Made by a program: the position numbers and the translations under genes
Shown: positions 1 to 12,400 of the stretch, piece by piece
How the letters are laid out: each line of letters begins with the position of its first letter
How positions within the stretch are numbered: position 1 is the stretch's first letter
Notes under the pieces: model-generated
Databases searched by the model: none
The model's input: only the letters and a program-made list of their open reading frames with translations
Told to the model about the DNA's origin: nothing
NCBI GenBank assembly: GCA_032358255.1
Contig: JAULBX010025842.1
Coordinates: 1 to 54,749 of the forward strand
From: Heterotrichella gracilis
Taxonomy: Eukaryota; Sar; Xanthophyceae; Tribonematales; Xanthonemataceae
DNA: 54,749 nucleotides
Direction: 5' to 3'

Positions 1-102
1 GCAGCGCAGGGGCAGCGCCCCTCCCTCAAGCAGCAGCAGCAGCAGCGCCAGGCAGCGCAGGGGCAGCGCCCCGCCCTTGGGCAGCAGCAGCAGCAGCGCC
101 AT
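1..102. repeat. 51-bp direct repeat, two copies
   Basis: Two adjacent units start at 1 and 52. Each has a GGGGCAGCGCCCC-like palindromic core followed by a (CAG)n run. The units differ at only a few bases. On the minus strand this lies in the intron downstream of the third F-box exon, so it is probably intronic low-complexity sequence. Confidence 0.8.
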
Positions 103-486
103 CCGTTGATGCGAATAGTCTAGGCAGGGAATAGCTTAGTATGTGTACTTGAGGGATGACACCCCATGTGGGTGAGCTTGGGATTGCCAATTTATATTTT
201 TTATTTGTTTGCTGCTCTTGCTGAGTGTTGCAAGGACTTTGATTTATTCAGCCTAACTGGGAAGGCTAGTTAGTGCTCAAAACACCCCTTAAATGTTAAA
301 AACATGTAAAAAGGGGGGTGGGTGGGTCAAATGACAGGGGGTCCAAAGAAATGTAGGATGGTGTCTGAATTTTTTTTTTCTCCTGCCCCCTGGAATAATC
401 GATAAAAAAACTGGTAAATTTACGACAAAATTGGCAGCGGCGCTGAGATGCCATTTTTCCAGGTAGGTTAGGTAGTTATGGCATAC

Positions 487-1671
487 CGGCTGCAGTGTGG
501 CCAGGGTGAGCGACTGAAGGGTGGCTGATGTGCGGATGCATGCGGTGGCCAGTTTGAATGTCCGGCGTGGGAGCAGTGTCCTTGTGCCTGGGCTTCCCAG
601 AGTCAAGCTGGTTGCGCAGCTGAGGTGAGGGGTGATCCACACCCGGGCGCCAGTGAGCCGTGAATTCGGCGTGGTCTGTAAGCTGCCTGCAGCGGCCTGC
701 GGTGCCGTCAAGGGATCCAGGAAGCACTTGAGGGATGGGTAGGTTGGGTGTTACTCAATATGCATGCACCCTACTAACCCTACCCAGCACACCTTAGATC
801 TTATATGTGCAAATAGAATATGAAGTGTGCTGGGTGGGGTGATGCATATTGAAATGGCTGCTGGGGGTTGTAAGGGAATATTTTGAGCATGTAATTTATG
901 CCATTTCCCTCCCTCCAAGCATACAGTGTACCCTACCTGCCTGCTTGGTCCGGTGAGGGTGGCAGTGTCAGTCAGCTCCAGGTTGTGCCACATGGGGGAT
1001 GGTCCGACCGACGCCATGTGCCAGGTGCGGCACACCAGCGGCACCACCTGCATGCGCTCGTCAAAGGGGAGGTGCGATAGCACGCACTGCAGGAGCTCCA
1101 AGGGGAGGTGGTGGATGCTCGGCTCTGATTGCGGTACTTGCGGTTGTTCCTGGACGACATCAGCATCATGCTGTGGCATGGCAGCAAGCATCGTAGAATC
1201 CAGTGGGTGCAGAATTGCTGAAGCGCTGCATGTAGGGGGAAGAGGAATACAAGGTAAACACATTTTGATACATTCTGAACAAACCAACCAAAACAAACAT
1301 TAAATTACAAATGAAATAGGGTACATAGGCCCAAAACATGACAAGGGGCTGCCGGATAATAAGGGGAGGGAATAGGAGAAATGTATATGTATCAAGATAA
1401 TAAAGGAGGAGCTTGTAGGGGAATATCGGAACGCAGAGAGTGCTTTGTACGTTGTGACAAACATAACAACCATTCACAGCCTGTACTGTTTGTGCTGATG
1501 ACACCCTCAGCTAAACGCATGTGCTACATGTGTGGGTACAGGTGCAACCCACTAATCCCACTAATCTCACCTGGAAAAGGGAGTGCTGCTGTCTTGAGCT
1601 GCTGCTGCACGCTGTGCTGTGCCTTCTGTACTGCAAATTTGACCGTTGTTGGTGCGTCTGCGGCGCGGCAT
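487..1671 (-). CDS. F-box/LRR-type protein, 5' part (continues beyond left edge)
   Basis: Exons on the minus strand are 1671-1571, 1225-937 and 696-487 (101, 289 and 210 nt). Phases join cleanly (2, 0, 0), and every donor is GT and acceptor AG. The N-terminus is basic (MPRRRR). Residues about 71-118 form an F-box of the HLPLELLQCVLSHLPF type, followed by VCRTWHMASVGPSPMWHNLEL, so the likely role is an SCF ubiquitin-ligase substrate adaptor that binds SKP1 through this segment. The third exon starts the repeat region (ATLQSLTLATLQP, LRR-like). The next exon is not within the remaining 486 bases and presumably lies past the left edge. The gene is a paralogue of the broken gene at 3591-6503, which shows what the missing LRR part should look like. 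No lesion is visible in this copy. F-box identity is firm; the substrate is unknown. Confidence 0.75.
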
Positions 1672-1949
1672 GGTCTACAACCACTGCAACACCTGGCTGC
1701 CCCACAGCAGAGCTGAATACGCTAAATACGCTAAAGGAAAATAGTAAAAACAGGCGGAGCACTCGTCACACAAGCGCAAGAACTCCACACAGCACAAGGG
1801 TGCGGAGGCGTGCTCTGTGAGTTACTCTAGTTATTCCGCAGTAGGAGTAGTAGGAGTGGTGTGCTGGTCTGGAGTAGAGTCCCGGAAGGTGCGCCGTTGT
1901 GCCACGGTCCAATTGGCGGGAGAGGGCCCTCACACCACCTTCAGCTGCA

Positions 1950-2027
1950 CTTGAGCTGCTGCCCTGGAGCTGCTTGCGGGGCTCCTTTCAGGACGAAGTG
2001 CTGGCGTCTGTGGCGGCGCGGCGTGAA
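1950..2027 (-). repeat. degenerate copy of F-box exon 1
   Basis: The stretch aligns with exon 1 at 1592-1671: the CTTGAGCTGCTGC start and the GTCTGYGGCGCGGC end match, with the middle diverged. It lies upstream of the start codon, so it is probably a decayed 5' duplicate and not a working exon. Confidence 0.5.
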
Positions 2028-2099
2028 GATGCTCTTTGAAAGTGGAAAGTGGCTGCACGAGTGTAATCCCTGCAGCGAGAGGGTTGGAACCTACGTCTA

Positions 2100-3590
2100 C
2101 TAAATATAGTAGCTACCAATATCGTGGACTGTGCGTGCATAGGAGTGCCTACCCAGGTGCATATCGCTCAAGGCAGCCTGGTTTACAACTTTATCGAACA
2201 ACGCACTCGAGAAGCACTTGTGTGCGACAAATTGGGGCAAATAGGACAAAGCAGTCGCCTTTTGGTGGGCGTGGACACATGCATGCATGCATCAACCATG
2301 ACTTCTCGAGAGGAAAACGTGAGGTAAGGGTACTGGGCAACACAGAAATACAAAACAAGGACGCATAGGAGTCAGTGAGTGAGTTTGCAACAATTGCTGA
2401 GGTCCCGGCTGACAAGTTGCGCGGTATACCTTACATAACTTAAGGTAAGCTCACTCGCCATGGCCAGTAGCGGTCAAAGTAGTCAAAGCAAGCTAGACGT
2501 CTTGCGGCAAGCGGCGCATGTCCAGAGTCGGCAACGTGCTTGGTTATTACTGGACTCAACCAACTATAACGATACCAAACCCGTCCCTTTTGGCTAAACG
2601 AGAAAGCGCCAATCAATGGTCCCAAGGGGTGAGTATCATAAACTTTCACGGGATTGCATAAGCATATATATTAAAAATATAGTACCTTTTACTTAAATCT
2701 TAAATGTATATACTTATTTTGTACTTAGTCTATTTACAAATTTAGGCTTGTAACCAATTCACGAGAATCCATATGGTCAATGGTAGAACACGTGTGGCAC
2801 CAGCCAATGGCATGCCAACTCAAACACTCAACAAAGTTTGGAGATTAAGACCGTATTAAAGAAGTAAAACGACATCCAAGATTTAGTAGTTGTATTGCGT
2901 ATTATTAAAAGTTGTTAACTACTCCATTCTTTCCATGAATGACTGTCATTGCCATACAGTCCTTAGGAGGGAAGCAATCATGGTTGGTACAAGCTTAAGT
3001 AACCCGCACCCAAGACTCATTACATACCCTTCCAAAATCAAACGTCATCAGACACGAGATCAAGCGTTAGTGGTGATCACCGATGTATGTTAACAAACAA
3101 CAAGCCATGCGTGCACGGTGCGCACAAAATGCGTACAACATCACCCTACACTCTGTAATTTCCCACTCCAGAGCTGAGGACCATGGCCCCAATTATTGAC
3201 GACTCGTTGACATGATTTTAAGTTTGAAACGCGTTACCACAAAGGTAACTCCACTAACACTTTATCCTTGCCTTCTAACAAAAAAATGTATTTAGACGTC
3301 ACTCTGTTCGTATTGCCCGCCGACTTTGGGATGACGTTGCCTGGTTTTCTCTGGAATGATTTTGTGATAAAAATATGGCCATGATCCGCATTCTTGACAT
3401 CATTAAGTCAATTAAGACGCATGTGTTGACTTCAAATATGTATTCAAAAAGTGTGTCTGACTCGTTGAAGTAGTTGAAGGGCCTAAATCGCATGGTCCTT
3501 GCCTTACCCAGATTTGGCGCAAGTGCCACCACTACGCTACATTAGAGTGGAAAAAAAGCAGCACCTTTGGAAAACACTACCCGATGTGTT
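2100..3590. other. intergenic, AT-rich, no gene recognised
   Basis: This is the spacer between the two F-box copies and upstream of the intact one. Only short stop-riddled frames occur, none with exon-like codon bias or splice-flanked structure. Runs such as 2650-2720 are AT-rich. It presumably holds the promoter of the left F-box gene, but no convincing core element could be assigned. Confidence 0.5.
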
Positions 3591-6503
3591 CTATCTCCTC
3601 CACGCCACCTTGATTACATTGGGGTCTCCAAGAGACCTAGCGCACGCAGCCAATCGCCAGGAGACTTGCTCCCCAATGGCCTTGGAAAGCGCCTTGAACT
3701 CCTTGCCACCGCAGGGGCGTGCTGGGCCCCGGATGCATGGGCACGGGACCCTGAAGCGCGTATCCAGAGCCGTACTCCTAGCCACCAGTGTTGGCAGCCA
3801 GGGATGCACATCCACATCAACATGGCCGCTGCAGTGCAACCACCCGTGCAGGCACTGTAGGGCGCGGCGGAGCAAGTCCCAATCCGCTCCCCCTGCCTTC
3901 CATGGCAACTGGCTGTCAAGCTGGACAAAAAACCCGTTGGACGCATACACTGTCGCCACCTCCGTGGTCAAGGCCCACATTTTTCCATTGCCTTGCTCCA
4001 AATGAACCTCTTGGAGGCGGCCGTGCGTGTGGATGTCCTAGGGGAGGTACTTGCACCCCTGCCACTGCCCAGACAGGGAAAGATATGTGAGGGACTTGAG
4101 AGCTGACAGTTTCCTCATGATCAGGTTTGTGTCCCTGTCAATGTCCTCCACACATTCCAGGTGGCGAAGGTTGGTCAAACACTGCAGATCATAAATCAGG
4201 TTGCGGGATGGCCAGTCCTTCCGGCAGTGGGTTTGCAGCTTGGTGAGGAGCTGCAATGCGGCTAAGGGATACATCTGAGGGAATTCAGAAAGGAGGAATC
4301 CCCCAAGCTCCAGGCTGCGCAGCTGTGGCAGGCGATTGCACTCGCCAAAGTTGACCCTGCCATTCTCTTGGCTGGCACGCAGGCTCAGGTGGAGGAGGGA
4401 GGTGCTGTGCGGCGCCGGGATATGGTCCGGCACAGCCAGCGCCCTTGTGGATGTCCCGTCCAGGGTAATGTTTCAGGCTGGTGAGGCGCGTGAGATCTGG
4501 CATGTGCAATGGGCATGGCAGGCCCTGTAGCTGAAGGCGCTGCAGCCCTGTGAGGCCCTCTAGGGGTTGCGCAATGGTTTGGTAGGCGCTCCAATTATTC
4601 ACAGCTGCAGCTGATGTGTTCCTGACTGGAGTACATATCAGGCTGAGGTCTGCCAGGTGGCGCAAGCTGGTGAACCCCGCCACACCTGCCTGTTGAAAGA
4701 AAATAGAAATAATAAATATATGGGAATTGAAATTGATAAATTAAAAAAAGTGTAAAGCACACAACACGTCCTTTATATGAATAACAGGAATTTTACAGGA
4801 ATTCTGAGACAGTCAATGACAAACATGCAGCTTGGTTTAAATCATGTACATTGGATAAGAAGAGGACATACTAGACATAGCCAACAGCATTCCTCACTAT
4901 ACTCACCCGAGACACTTCCACCACGGCTTCATCGACATTCGGGGCATTGGGCAGGTCCACCCCCAGGTGCAGCTTGGTGAGGTGGTGTGCTTGGTGGAGG
5001 ATGGCCTGGCTCGCCTGAATAAGTAAATAAGTAATCAGAAGATGGATACATGAAACATATTGGTAAAAGGACCAGATTACTCAATCATGGAGTGTAGCTG
5101 CCAATGGAACAATAGACATCTACGTACATGCACTGTATAAAAAACGGGTAGTGGTCAACCATGTTAAACTGGTCTTATTACAATGGCTCCTTTTGTTTTC
5201 AAAAAGAGAAAGTCATAATATCAATAGAAAATCTGCGGGTAGCAATAGAAAATCTGCAGGTAGCAGGTTTTACAGGTACTCACCGGCTGCACCTTGGCGA
5301 GGGTGAGCGACTGGAGGGTGGCTGATGTGCGGATGCAGGTGGCGGCCAGGTCTGTGTCCGGCGCGCAAGCAGTGCGCTGGTGCCTGGGCATCCCAGGGTC
5401 ACACTGTCCGCGCAGCTGATGAGGGGGGTGACCCAAGACTGGAAGTCATTCCTCTTGGACCCCTTCCTGGTGCACACCCTGCTTGATATTGGCTGCAGGC
5501 AAGGGGGTCCTATGAGCGTTGATGAGAGTGTGCCGGATTAGCCGGATGGGAAGGGGGTTGTGGAGGTCGGCAGGGTGGGGTAGCTGGGGGTATGTGGCGG
5601 TACAATTGCATGTGGCGGTACAATTGCATGCGTATGTAAAGCCAACAGCTGGCGCCTGTGCAATGCACTGGCATTAAATGTGTGTCACTAGTGTCACTAA
5701 ACATTATAGTACTTTTACTACTTGTTCTAAACCGATTAATAATAATATTTGTTGAAGATTTTAACCTGAGGAGTACATGGTGAAGCTTGTCACAATAGTC
5801 ACGAGAGGCTTTGCCTTTTCTTAAGCAGGAGTCCTCAGTCAAAGACTAGTTACCTAACTTTGCAGTTGTAATTAGTGTAGCATGCCTGCATCTGCCTGAT
5901 GCAAAGGCAGCCAAGGGTGTTTCATCAGCCCTATGCATACCACGTATACCATGGGGCTTATGCACAGTGGCTTCGATGCGGTTCAGCTACGCAATGTGCT
6001 AAATGTGCCACATAGCGTATGGCCCTATCAATCATTCGCTATGTCTGATAAGTACAGGGTTGCACCCGCCAGTGCGACACCCTAGCAGCAAGCACGGTGA
6101 ATGGAGGAGGGGGCCTAAACACAGTGGGTGCCCAGACTACCCCCTTTGCATTTCCCTGCTCGTGTTTAACAACGTGTACAACGTGCTGGACACCCACCTG
6201 GCTGCTTGTTGCAATGCGCGCCTCAGCTAGGACAGCGTGGTTCAGATCCAGATTGTGCCACATGGGGGATGGTCCGGCTGAAGCCAGGTACCAGGTGCGG
6301 CACACCGGTGCGCGAAGGGGACGTACGATAGCACACACTGAAGCACATCCAAAGGAAGCTGGTTGATGCGCATCACCGGCTGAGGTCGTGTAGGTCGTGC
6401 AGGCGTGGCTGCGGGCACTGCGGTTGCAATAGCTACTGCGGCCTTGCCCGCCGTGGCACCACGAGTTGCGGGACGGTGCAAGGAACCCACCGCTGCATTA
6501 TAA
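3591..6503 (-). pseudogene. F-box/LRR pseudogene with four lesions
   Basis: Recognisable exons on the minus strand are 6503-6198 (F-box, LPLDVLQCVLSYVPF then VCRTWYLASAGPSPMWHNLDL), 5492-5284, 5014-4907 and 4689 to about 3591 (leucine-rich repeats such as LTGLQRLQLQGL, LPQLRSLELGGF and LSALKSLTYLSLSG, then a C-terminal domain). Compared with the open paralogue at 487-1671, there is a 19-nt deletion near 6307-6315 inside the F-box. A 1-nt deletion near 5357-5362 makes the exon 209 nt against 210. A frame change near 4465-4468 sits inside an LRR (LTSLKH and LTLDG lie in different frames). An in-frame TAG at 4040-4038 is followed by exon-like sequence in the same frame. Allowing for the indels, all exon phases fit. 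An equivalent of the first exon was not found upstream. Assembly error could explain one lesion but hardly four, since no comparable break appears in the long genes to the right. Confidence 0.8.
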
Positions 6504-9281
6504 CTGCGAGGGAAGGAAATAGTAAGAATCGGGAGTTCACCTTTGTGGGTCCATGGCAACTCCCTGAAATCTGACTGTCCAATATACCTTGTAAATGCTG
6601 TAGAACATGTTGGGATATATGAGAAATGTACACTTAGCATTGAACATTTATTCACAAAACTGTGAAGAACATACTATGGCAATAAGCCCGTGACAAGGAC
6701 GATTGCACCACGCAGAAGATGGTTTGGCTTTCTTTTGGCAGTGCCACTGCCTGCTGGTGCCTTGCCTACCTAGTCTCCCTTGTCTGCACAGAGTGCGCTG
6801 ATACCACCCATAGCCAGCCACATTAGCCACAGACCTATAGGGCTATGCACATGTGCCTGCGCCACCCACCTGCTGGTGTTGCCCTCCTGACGTCCTGTAG
6901 GTCGTGCGCCCTGCACTGCCCGTTGCTCCCTAGAAGATCGGCCGCTCTTGTTGCGTTGCATGGCTCCTTTTGTCAGCAGCCACAGCAGCAGAGGTAGAAA
7001 CAGGGGGTTTTACCCGGAGCAGTACTGGTGGGAACAGGTGAATTGCCCGGGGCCCGCAGCAGTGAAAGGGAGGAGTGCGTCGGCGATATCTCCGCAGCGG
7101 TTGATGGGAGTAGGGTGTTGCACAATTGTGCCCTGGAGGCTGGGCCGCCGTTGCTGCGTGCACGGTCCCTTTGCCTGGAGCACTCCACCTCAGCACTGTG
7201 TGCGTGCGTGCCTCACTTGCAATTGCGCTGCTGCTTATGCTGCTTTTGGGGCTTTTTCCAAAGCGAAGCGCTAGCCCCCGAGGCGACATGGCACGAGGGA
7301 AGATTTGGAGGGTATAGGAGACAGTGGCGGGCTATCATACAACCCCTGCAGCGAAGGAGGGTGGTGACTTATCACTCCCAAGTATCCCAAGGTGGGCACT
7401 GTAACGGGTGTGCACGCAGGGAGCAGACAGCTTTGAGACAGCGACAAACACATATACATCAGAGCTTAAAGAACATGTAAACAACCAAGGACGCGACAGG
7501 TCGTAGGCAAACACGATGTGTCTAGTCTGTCACAGAAACAAGGGATACCAAATGCATGCATGCATAAAACGCACCTTTTGAGACTAGGCTGCGGGTTTCT
7601 CGAGAGGCGTCAGTAAGTAGCAGCGTCAAAGTTGCAGCGTCTGAATTTCAACCTAAGAAGTTGCTCTAGCGACTCTAGCTTCAAGAGCATGACGGAGGGC
7701 AGATAAACGTGGGCTCCGGAAAAGAAAAAGTTTGAACTTGTTCAAAAAAAGCTTTAAAAAAGAGACCACCACCTGATACCGGTAGACGCATAGAGGACGC
7801 GTTAATCCAGGGGTGCTTTGTGAAAACAAACGCTGTACGACAGGTCAAGTGCTGGATATTACACACTCTGTGGTTAGTTGTGCGCGCACGCTTAAGCCTG
7901 TCCGGCTGCATGCATCTATCTGCTACTGATTGCCAACACAGGCCCTGTGACAGGGGTACCTGTGAAAGCACAGTCTGGTAAAGCACCCAGAGCTCATTAC
8001 ATGAGTTGCCGTGCATACTAAGTCTGCCGTAGGATAGCAGCTCGTCCCGGGACACAGGTTGTGTTAGCCGGTAATGCCCCACAGTTCTGCTCCTGCCAGG
8101 TGACTTGTGGTCGATCGACCATACCGTATGGCCCCCCGTCTGAGACCACGCACCCCACACTGTGGCAGACCCACACACGTTGAGGCAAGGCAATTTCTTC
8201 GCTGCAGGTTTGAAGGTTTGTAATTGGACCCAAAGATCTTACAGCATCTTTTTAAATCTGTCATGGTTTCTGTTCAAGTTACCATGGACTCTCAGCACAC
8301 TCCTGAGCAGACCGTGGCACAAGCTGTAGTAGCTGGTTGTAAATGAGCTATTTATAAACTCTCTGCCCCCGTACATAAGGGAAGTCCACGCCATGGGATT
8401 AAAGATGTTGATTTTTGTCTGCAAGGGAATGCGCTAGGCATGCCCTAGGACGCCCCTTACACCCGCACCGTCCGTCAGACGGCCACTGCGCCGCACCAGC
8501 CCAGCTTAGTCAGCGCGGAAAGGACACTGCAGTGTTATCATTGGTAAAACTACTGCCAAGAAAGGTAATTATATCTACCACTCTCAACAGCGGTGACCTG
8601 CCCATTTAGCGGTAACAAATGTAGCCCTAATCAGCCAGGAGCCTTGCTAACCACACTAATTTGTCTTTAAGACGCTGGCATTCATTCCTCACATGAAAAA
8701 AATACCAAAAAATGCTTGCATTCAGTGGCAAGTTGCCAGCCCTTGCAACTGCTGACCAAGGAAAAATTCGATCTTTGCACACAACATCCACATCAGCATC
8801 AGCAAGTCATTCTCTTGTCATTATGGCTTTGCAGCCACCCGCTGTTTAGGACTTGTAAACATAGAGAGACTATTCAAGAGGCTGTAAACAAAAATAATAA
8901 TATAAAACATTAAAGATTCAAACAAAATTATTTAAAAAAGTATAAAAACGGAAAGTAAGGCAGCAAAGTGCGACAATTGCTATGCAAACCGTTTCAAGGC
9001 GCTAGGCTATTATGCAGGCAAAGCTGCCAATAAGCCAATAAACTGATGGTCAACAAACAAATGGTAATTTCTGTAAACAAACATGGGGACATGGACAAAG
9101 CATTATCACGACAAATCCACGATGCAAATAGCATGACAACTACTACTCAGCAGCCAAACTAGAAATTGTCAAGTTGCAACCTAAAATAACCAGTGCTTGC
9201 AAAACATATAGTGATCATTCTCAATGCAACAATTCCAACCACCGTGGAACATTGTACAATTGGGGTCGTTATGCACTGTTT
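6504..9281. other. intergenic, no gene recognised
   Basis: No exon chain could be built. The longest open stretch (8193-7681, minus, 170 codons) resembles no family and lacks coding-type third-position bias. An open stretch at 7289-6930 (minus, starting MSPRGLALRFG) could be a decayed first exon of the F-box pseudogene, but it does not align convincingly with MPRRRR. Bases 8870-9180 are AT-rich. The region separates two genes that are both on the minus strand. Confidence 0.45.
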
Positions 9282-9458
9282 GCCGTCCCCGCTGACAGGG
9301 GCTACAGGGGCGTGAAAGCCCACCTGTAGGTAGCGCCGCCTCTTACCCCCTGTGTGTGCTCTAGAAACCCCTTCGACCCTAGCACCACAGCTGTCAATCG
9401 CCTGGCGCCAGGGTGTAGCCTGTGCCACATTGGTGCTCTACATTGTGGTTGGTAGGGT
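9282..9458 (-). repeat. degenerate copy of the last xylanase exon
   Basis: This stretch aligns with 9512-9680, the 3' part of the terminal GH10 exon (shared: CCCCGCTGRCAGGGG, TGTAGGT, ATAGAAACCCCT-like, GCCAAGGGCAGG-like). It lies beyond the stop codon, so a tandem duplication has occurred at a gene end as well as at splice junctions. Confidence 0.6.
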
Positions 9459-9479
9459 TTCCCAATCCACTACTCACCC

Positions 9480-12400
9480 TTACACTGGCAGCAGGATATC
9501 CACCCTTTGCTTGCCTCCCCCGCTGGCAGGGGCGCTGAACTGCCCCTTGTAGGTGACCCCGCCAACCACCACGATCCACCGGTATGTCCCATAGAAACCC
9601 CTAAAGCTTACCCTACCGCTGCCAAGGGCAGGTGCTGCACGCGCCACTTTCGTGCTCCAAGTGGTCGTCAGTAGGGTTTTTAGGGCCTTGGCTGCCAGTT
9701 TGGGCTTCCTGTCGGCTCCGATGATGCCCCCATTTTGCACCCAGTGCACCGGGTCGTAGAATCCCCAGAACCAAATCCCCTTTATGCTGGGATAGCTGAA
9801 CCACCAGCGCAGGTACCGGACCATATCTTCCGCCTGGGATGGGGACCAGTGGGGATTGCTCAGTGAACAGCTGGGGATAGAAATCACGGGCATGATCCTG
9901 GATACCCGCTGAACCACCAGCGCAGGTACCAGACCACCTTTTCCGCCTGGGGTGTGGAGCAATGGGGATTGCTCAGTAAACAGCTGTTGATAGGAAAAAT
10001 GGCAACATATCTTCGAATCCTCATACATATCCTAAATATGCCTTCTGAGGAATACAATAGATGATCTCTTAGAGTGTTTTGTAATTCCCTGTTGATGCCA
10101 GGGTGTGTGCACATTGTGAGCTGACCTGGATTAATGCGACAGACAAACCAGCAGTGCACGTGAAGCACTAAAATGCATGCGAGGCACCTTTTGTTGCTGC
10201 CTGGGATTGCTGACAACCACACAAAGTCACTGGGACGGTCCAAAATGTTTGCCAATGTGGGCACATCATGACCTACACATTGGGTTCTGGACTGGGTTGC
10301 AGATGGAGGGTTTTTGGTATCATTAAGTATGATCTCCATTTTCTTCCAGCGCCACCATGCCCAGAGCAGGTAGCATCTTGTCATGGGGGGTCATTAGGGT
10401 TTAGGAACCCGCACGCATGCATGCCTTCTGCTAGATCCGTTTGATGGGGGTCCACTAGGGTTAGGGTTTGCGGATGGGGACGGAGTGTGCTGGCCAGCTA
10501 GGGTACATTGTGCAGTATGGGGAACTCAGTGCTCGTCCTTATCGCTGCCCTTTTGGATGACTACTTTCCCTTGCCAATGCAACTGTGCATTAAAAGGTAG
10601 CAACGACCCTCTCATACTTTGGGGGTTGCCCTCTCACGCACCTGCGCTTGCTCCGTCAGCTCGTTGACTGGAAAGGAGCCTGCTGGCCAGGTGGTGTGCA
10701 GGTCAAACTCTGTGATGTACAGGTCCAATCCCAGGGCCGCAAGCTTGTTGAGCCTGCGGGGATGTAAAACAAAACTTGGGTGTGCAAACAAAACTCTGTG
10801 ATGTACATGTCCAATCCCAGGGAGGCAAGGTTTTTCTTGTCCCCACCTGTACAGCATCACGTCCCATCGTATCCACTTTGGCGCCGCCAGGTGCGCCTCT
10901 ATCCCCACGCAGGTGATGGGCACGTTGTCTTTCTGGAGGTCCCGCACTCGGCTGACCATGCCTTGCCATGCGGAGCCTGCAAAGCGGCAGGGATTTATGG
11001 TTCAGGGTTTAAAATTAGGGTTTAGAGCCTGCAAGGAGGTCATGCACTCGGCTGACCATGCCTTGCCATGCGGAGCCTGCAAGGCGGCAGAGGTTTAGGG
11101 TTTAGGGTTTAGGGTTTAGAGCCTGCAAGGGGGGCATTGGGTGGGAGAGGCGTGCATGTGGCTTTGTGCCCAAGTGTATCAGGGAGGTTGATCAGAAAGT
11201 GTATCAGAAGGCGGCCCATGACCCGCCAAGGGGACCCTTCATGTGGGGTGAGTGTGGGGGGTGGGTAGGTGGCACATGGTCGGACTGGAGGTCACGCACC
11301 AGGGGAACCATGCCCCGCTAGGAGGAGCCTTACGGTGTCCCATATATCATGTTTTTATTATTTAAATTCGAATAATTGAAAATAGAGTTTCTGATACAAG
11401 ATCACAAGATTGCAAAATTGCAAGATTACAACATAGTATAATTGTATACATGTATTATGCCCACAATTGCGGCCACCACCCACCCTCGATCAGGTCATAG
11501 TCGTTGAGGCACAGTTGCGCGGTGGGGTCCGCCTGCCTGGCCCATCTGAATGCATCCTTGAAGGTGGTGTCCCACAGATCGCAGCTGTTGAGGAGGTAGT
11601 TCTCGTGCAGAACCTCATTCCACACGTCGTACTGCTGGAAGTTGCCTACAGGGTTGCATTTGCTTGAAACAAAGATACTTAGATTAAAATGATAATAATC
11701 CAGACAGATTCGTACCCATGTATTTGTAAGTAAGAACTGGCCTGCAAATTAATTTGTTAACATATGCCCAAAAGATACGAACTCATGCATTCTAGTTCTC
11801 GCCTATTTTTTTTTAGTATCAAAAATATATGTGGTAAGGTGTGGAAAGTATGAGAAAAAAAATACGTATTTTAATTTTAGGGAAACGATTGGGTGGCCGC
11901 CCCAACCTCCATGCGACAGGGAATACATGCCAAGTATGTTTTTTCTGCAACTCTGCCCTACGGTGCGTTTCCAACTTCCGACCTGCGTAGTACGCCACAT
12001 CTCGCTGTATGTGCTTCTTGAGTGCTGCTGAGTAGTCCGCGCATGGCAGCAAGCGGGGCCAGTGCCGGCCGCGGCCGTTATCCTGGGACAGGGAGTTAGG
12101 CTTTAGGGTGAAGGGTGAAGGGTTCAGGGTGGTGCATGGCAGCAGGCGTGGCCAGTGCAGGCCGCAACCGTTATCCTAGGACAGGAGGTTCAGGGTTGAG
12201 GGTTCAGGGGGATGTAATCCATACCAGATACGAGCCTGAAAGCAGGGACAGGGAGGTTGAAGTACATACAAATTCTAGGCTTAGTTTTACCACCGGCATA
12301 ATACCCTAGGACCCACCACCGGCATGCACCATGGGGTATCAGGGTTTCAGGGTTTGGGGTTTCAACATGTGGGCTTGCTTCCCACGCACCCTGGTGAGCC

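Noticed and set aside
4038..4040. TAG reassigned to a sense codon (suggested by in-frame TAGs here and at 23876)
   Set aside because: The PDR gene ends in TAG exactly where the family C-terminus is expected, and the F-box copy has three other lesions, so decay or error is simpler.
7681..8193. 170-codon minus-strand open frame as a gene
   Set aside because: It has no family resemblance, no codon bias and no splice-flanked neighbours; this length is plausible by chance in the window.
11093..11120. True chromosome end or telomere
   Set aside because: The run is only about four repeats, lies inside an intron with coding exons on both sides, and recurs as short degenerate pieces throughout the window.
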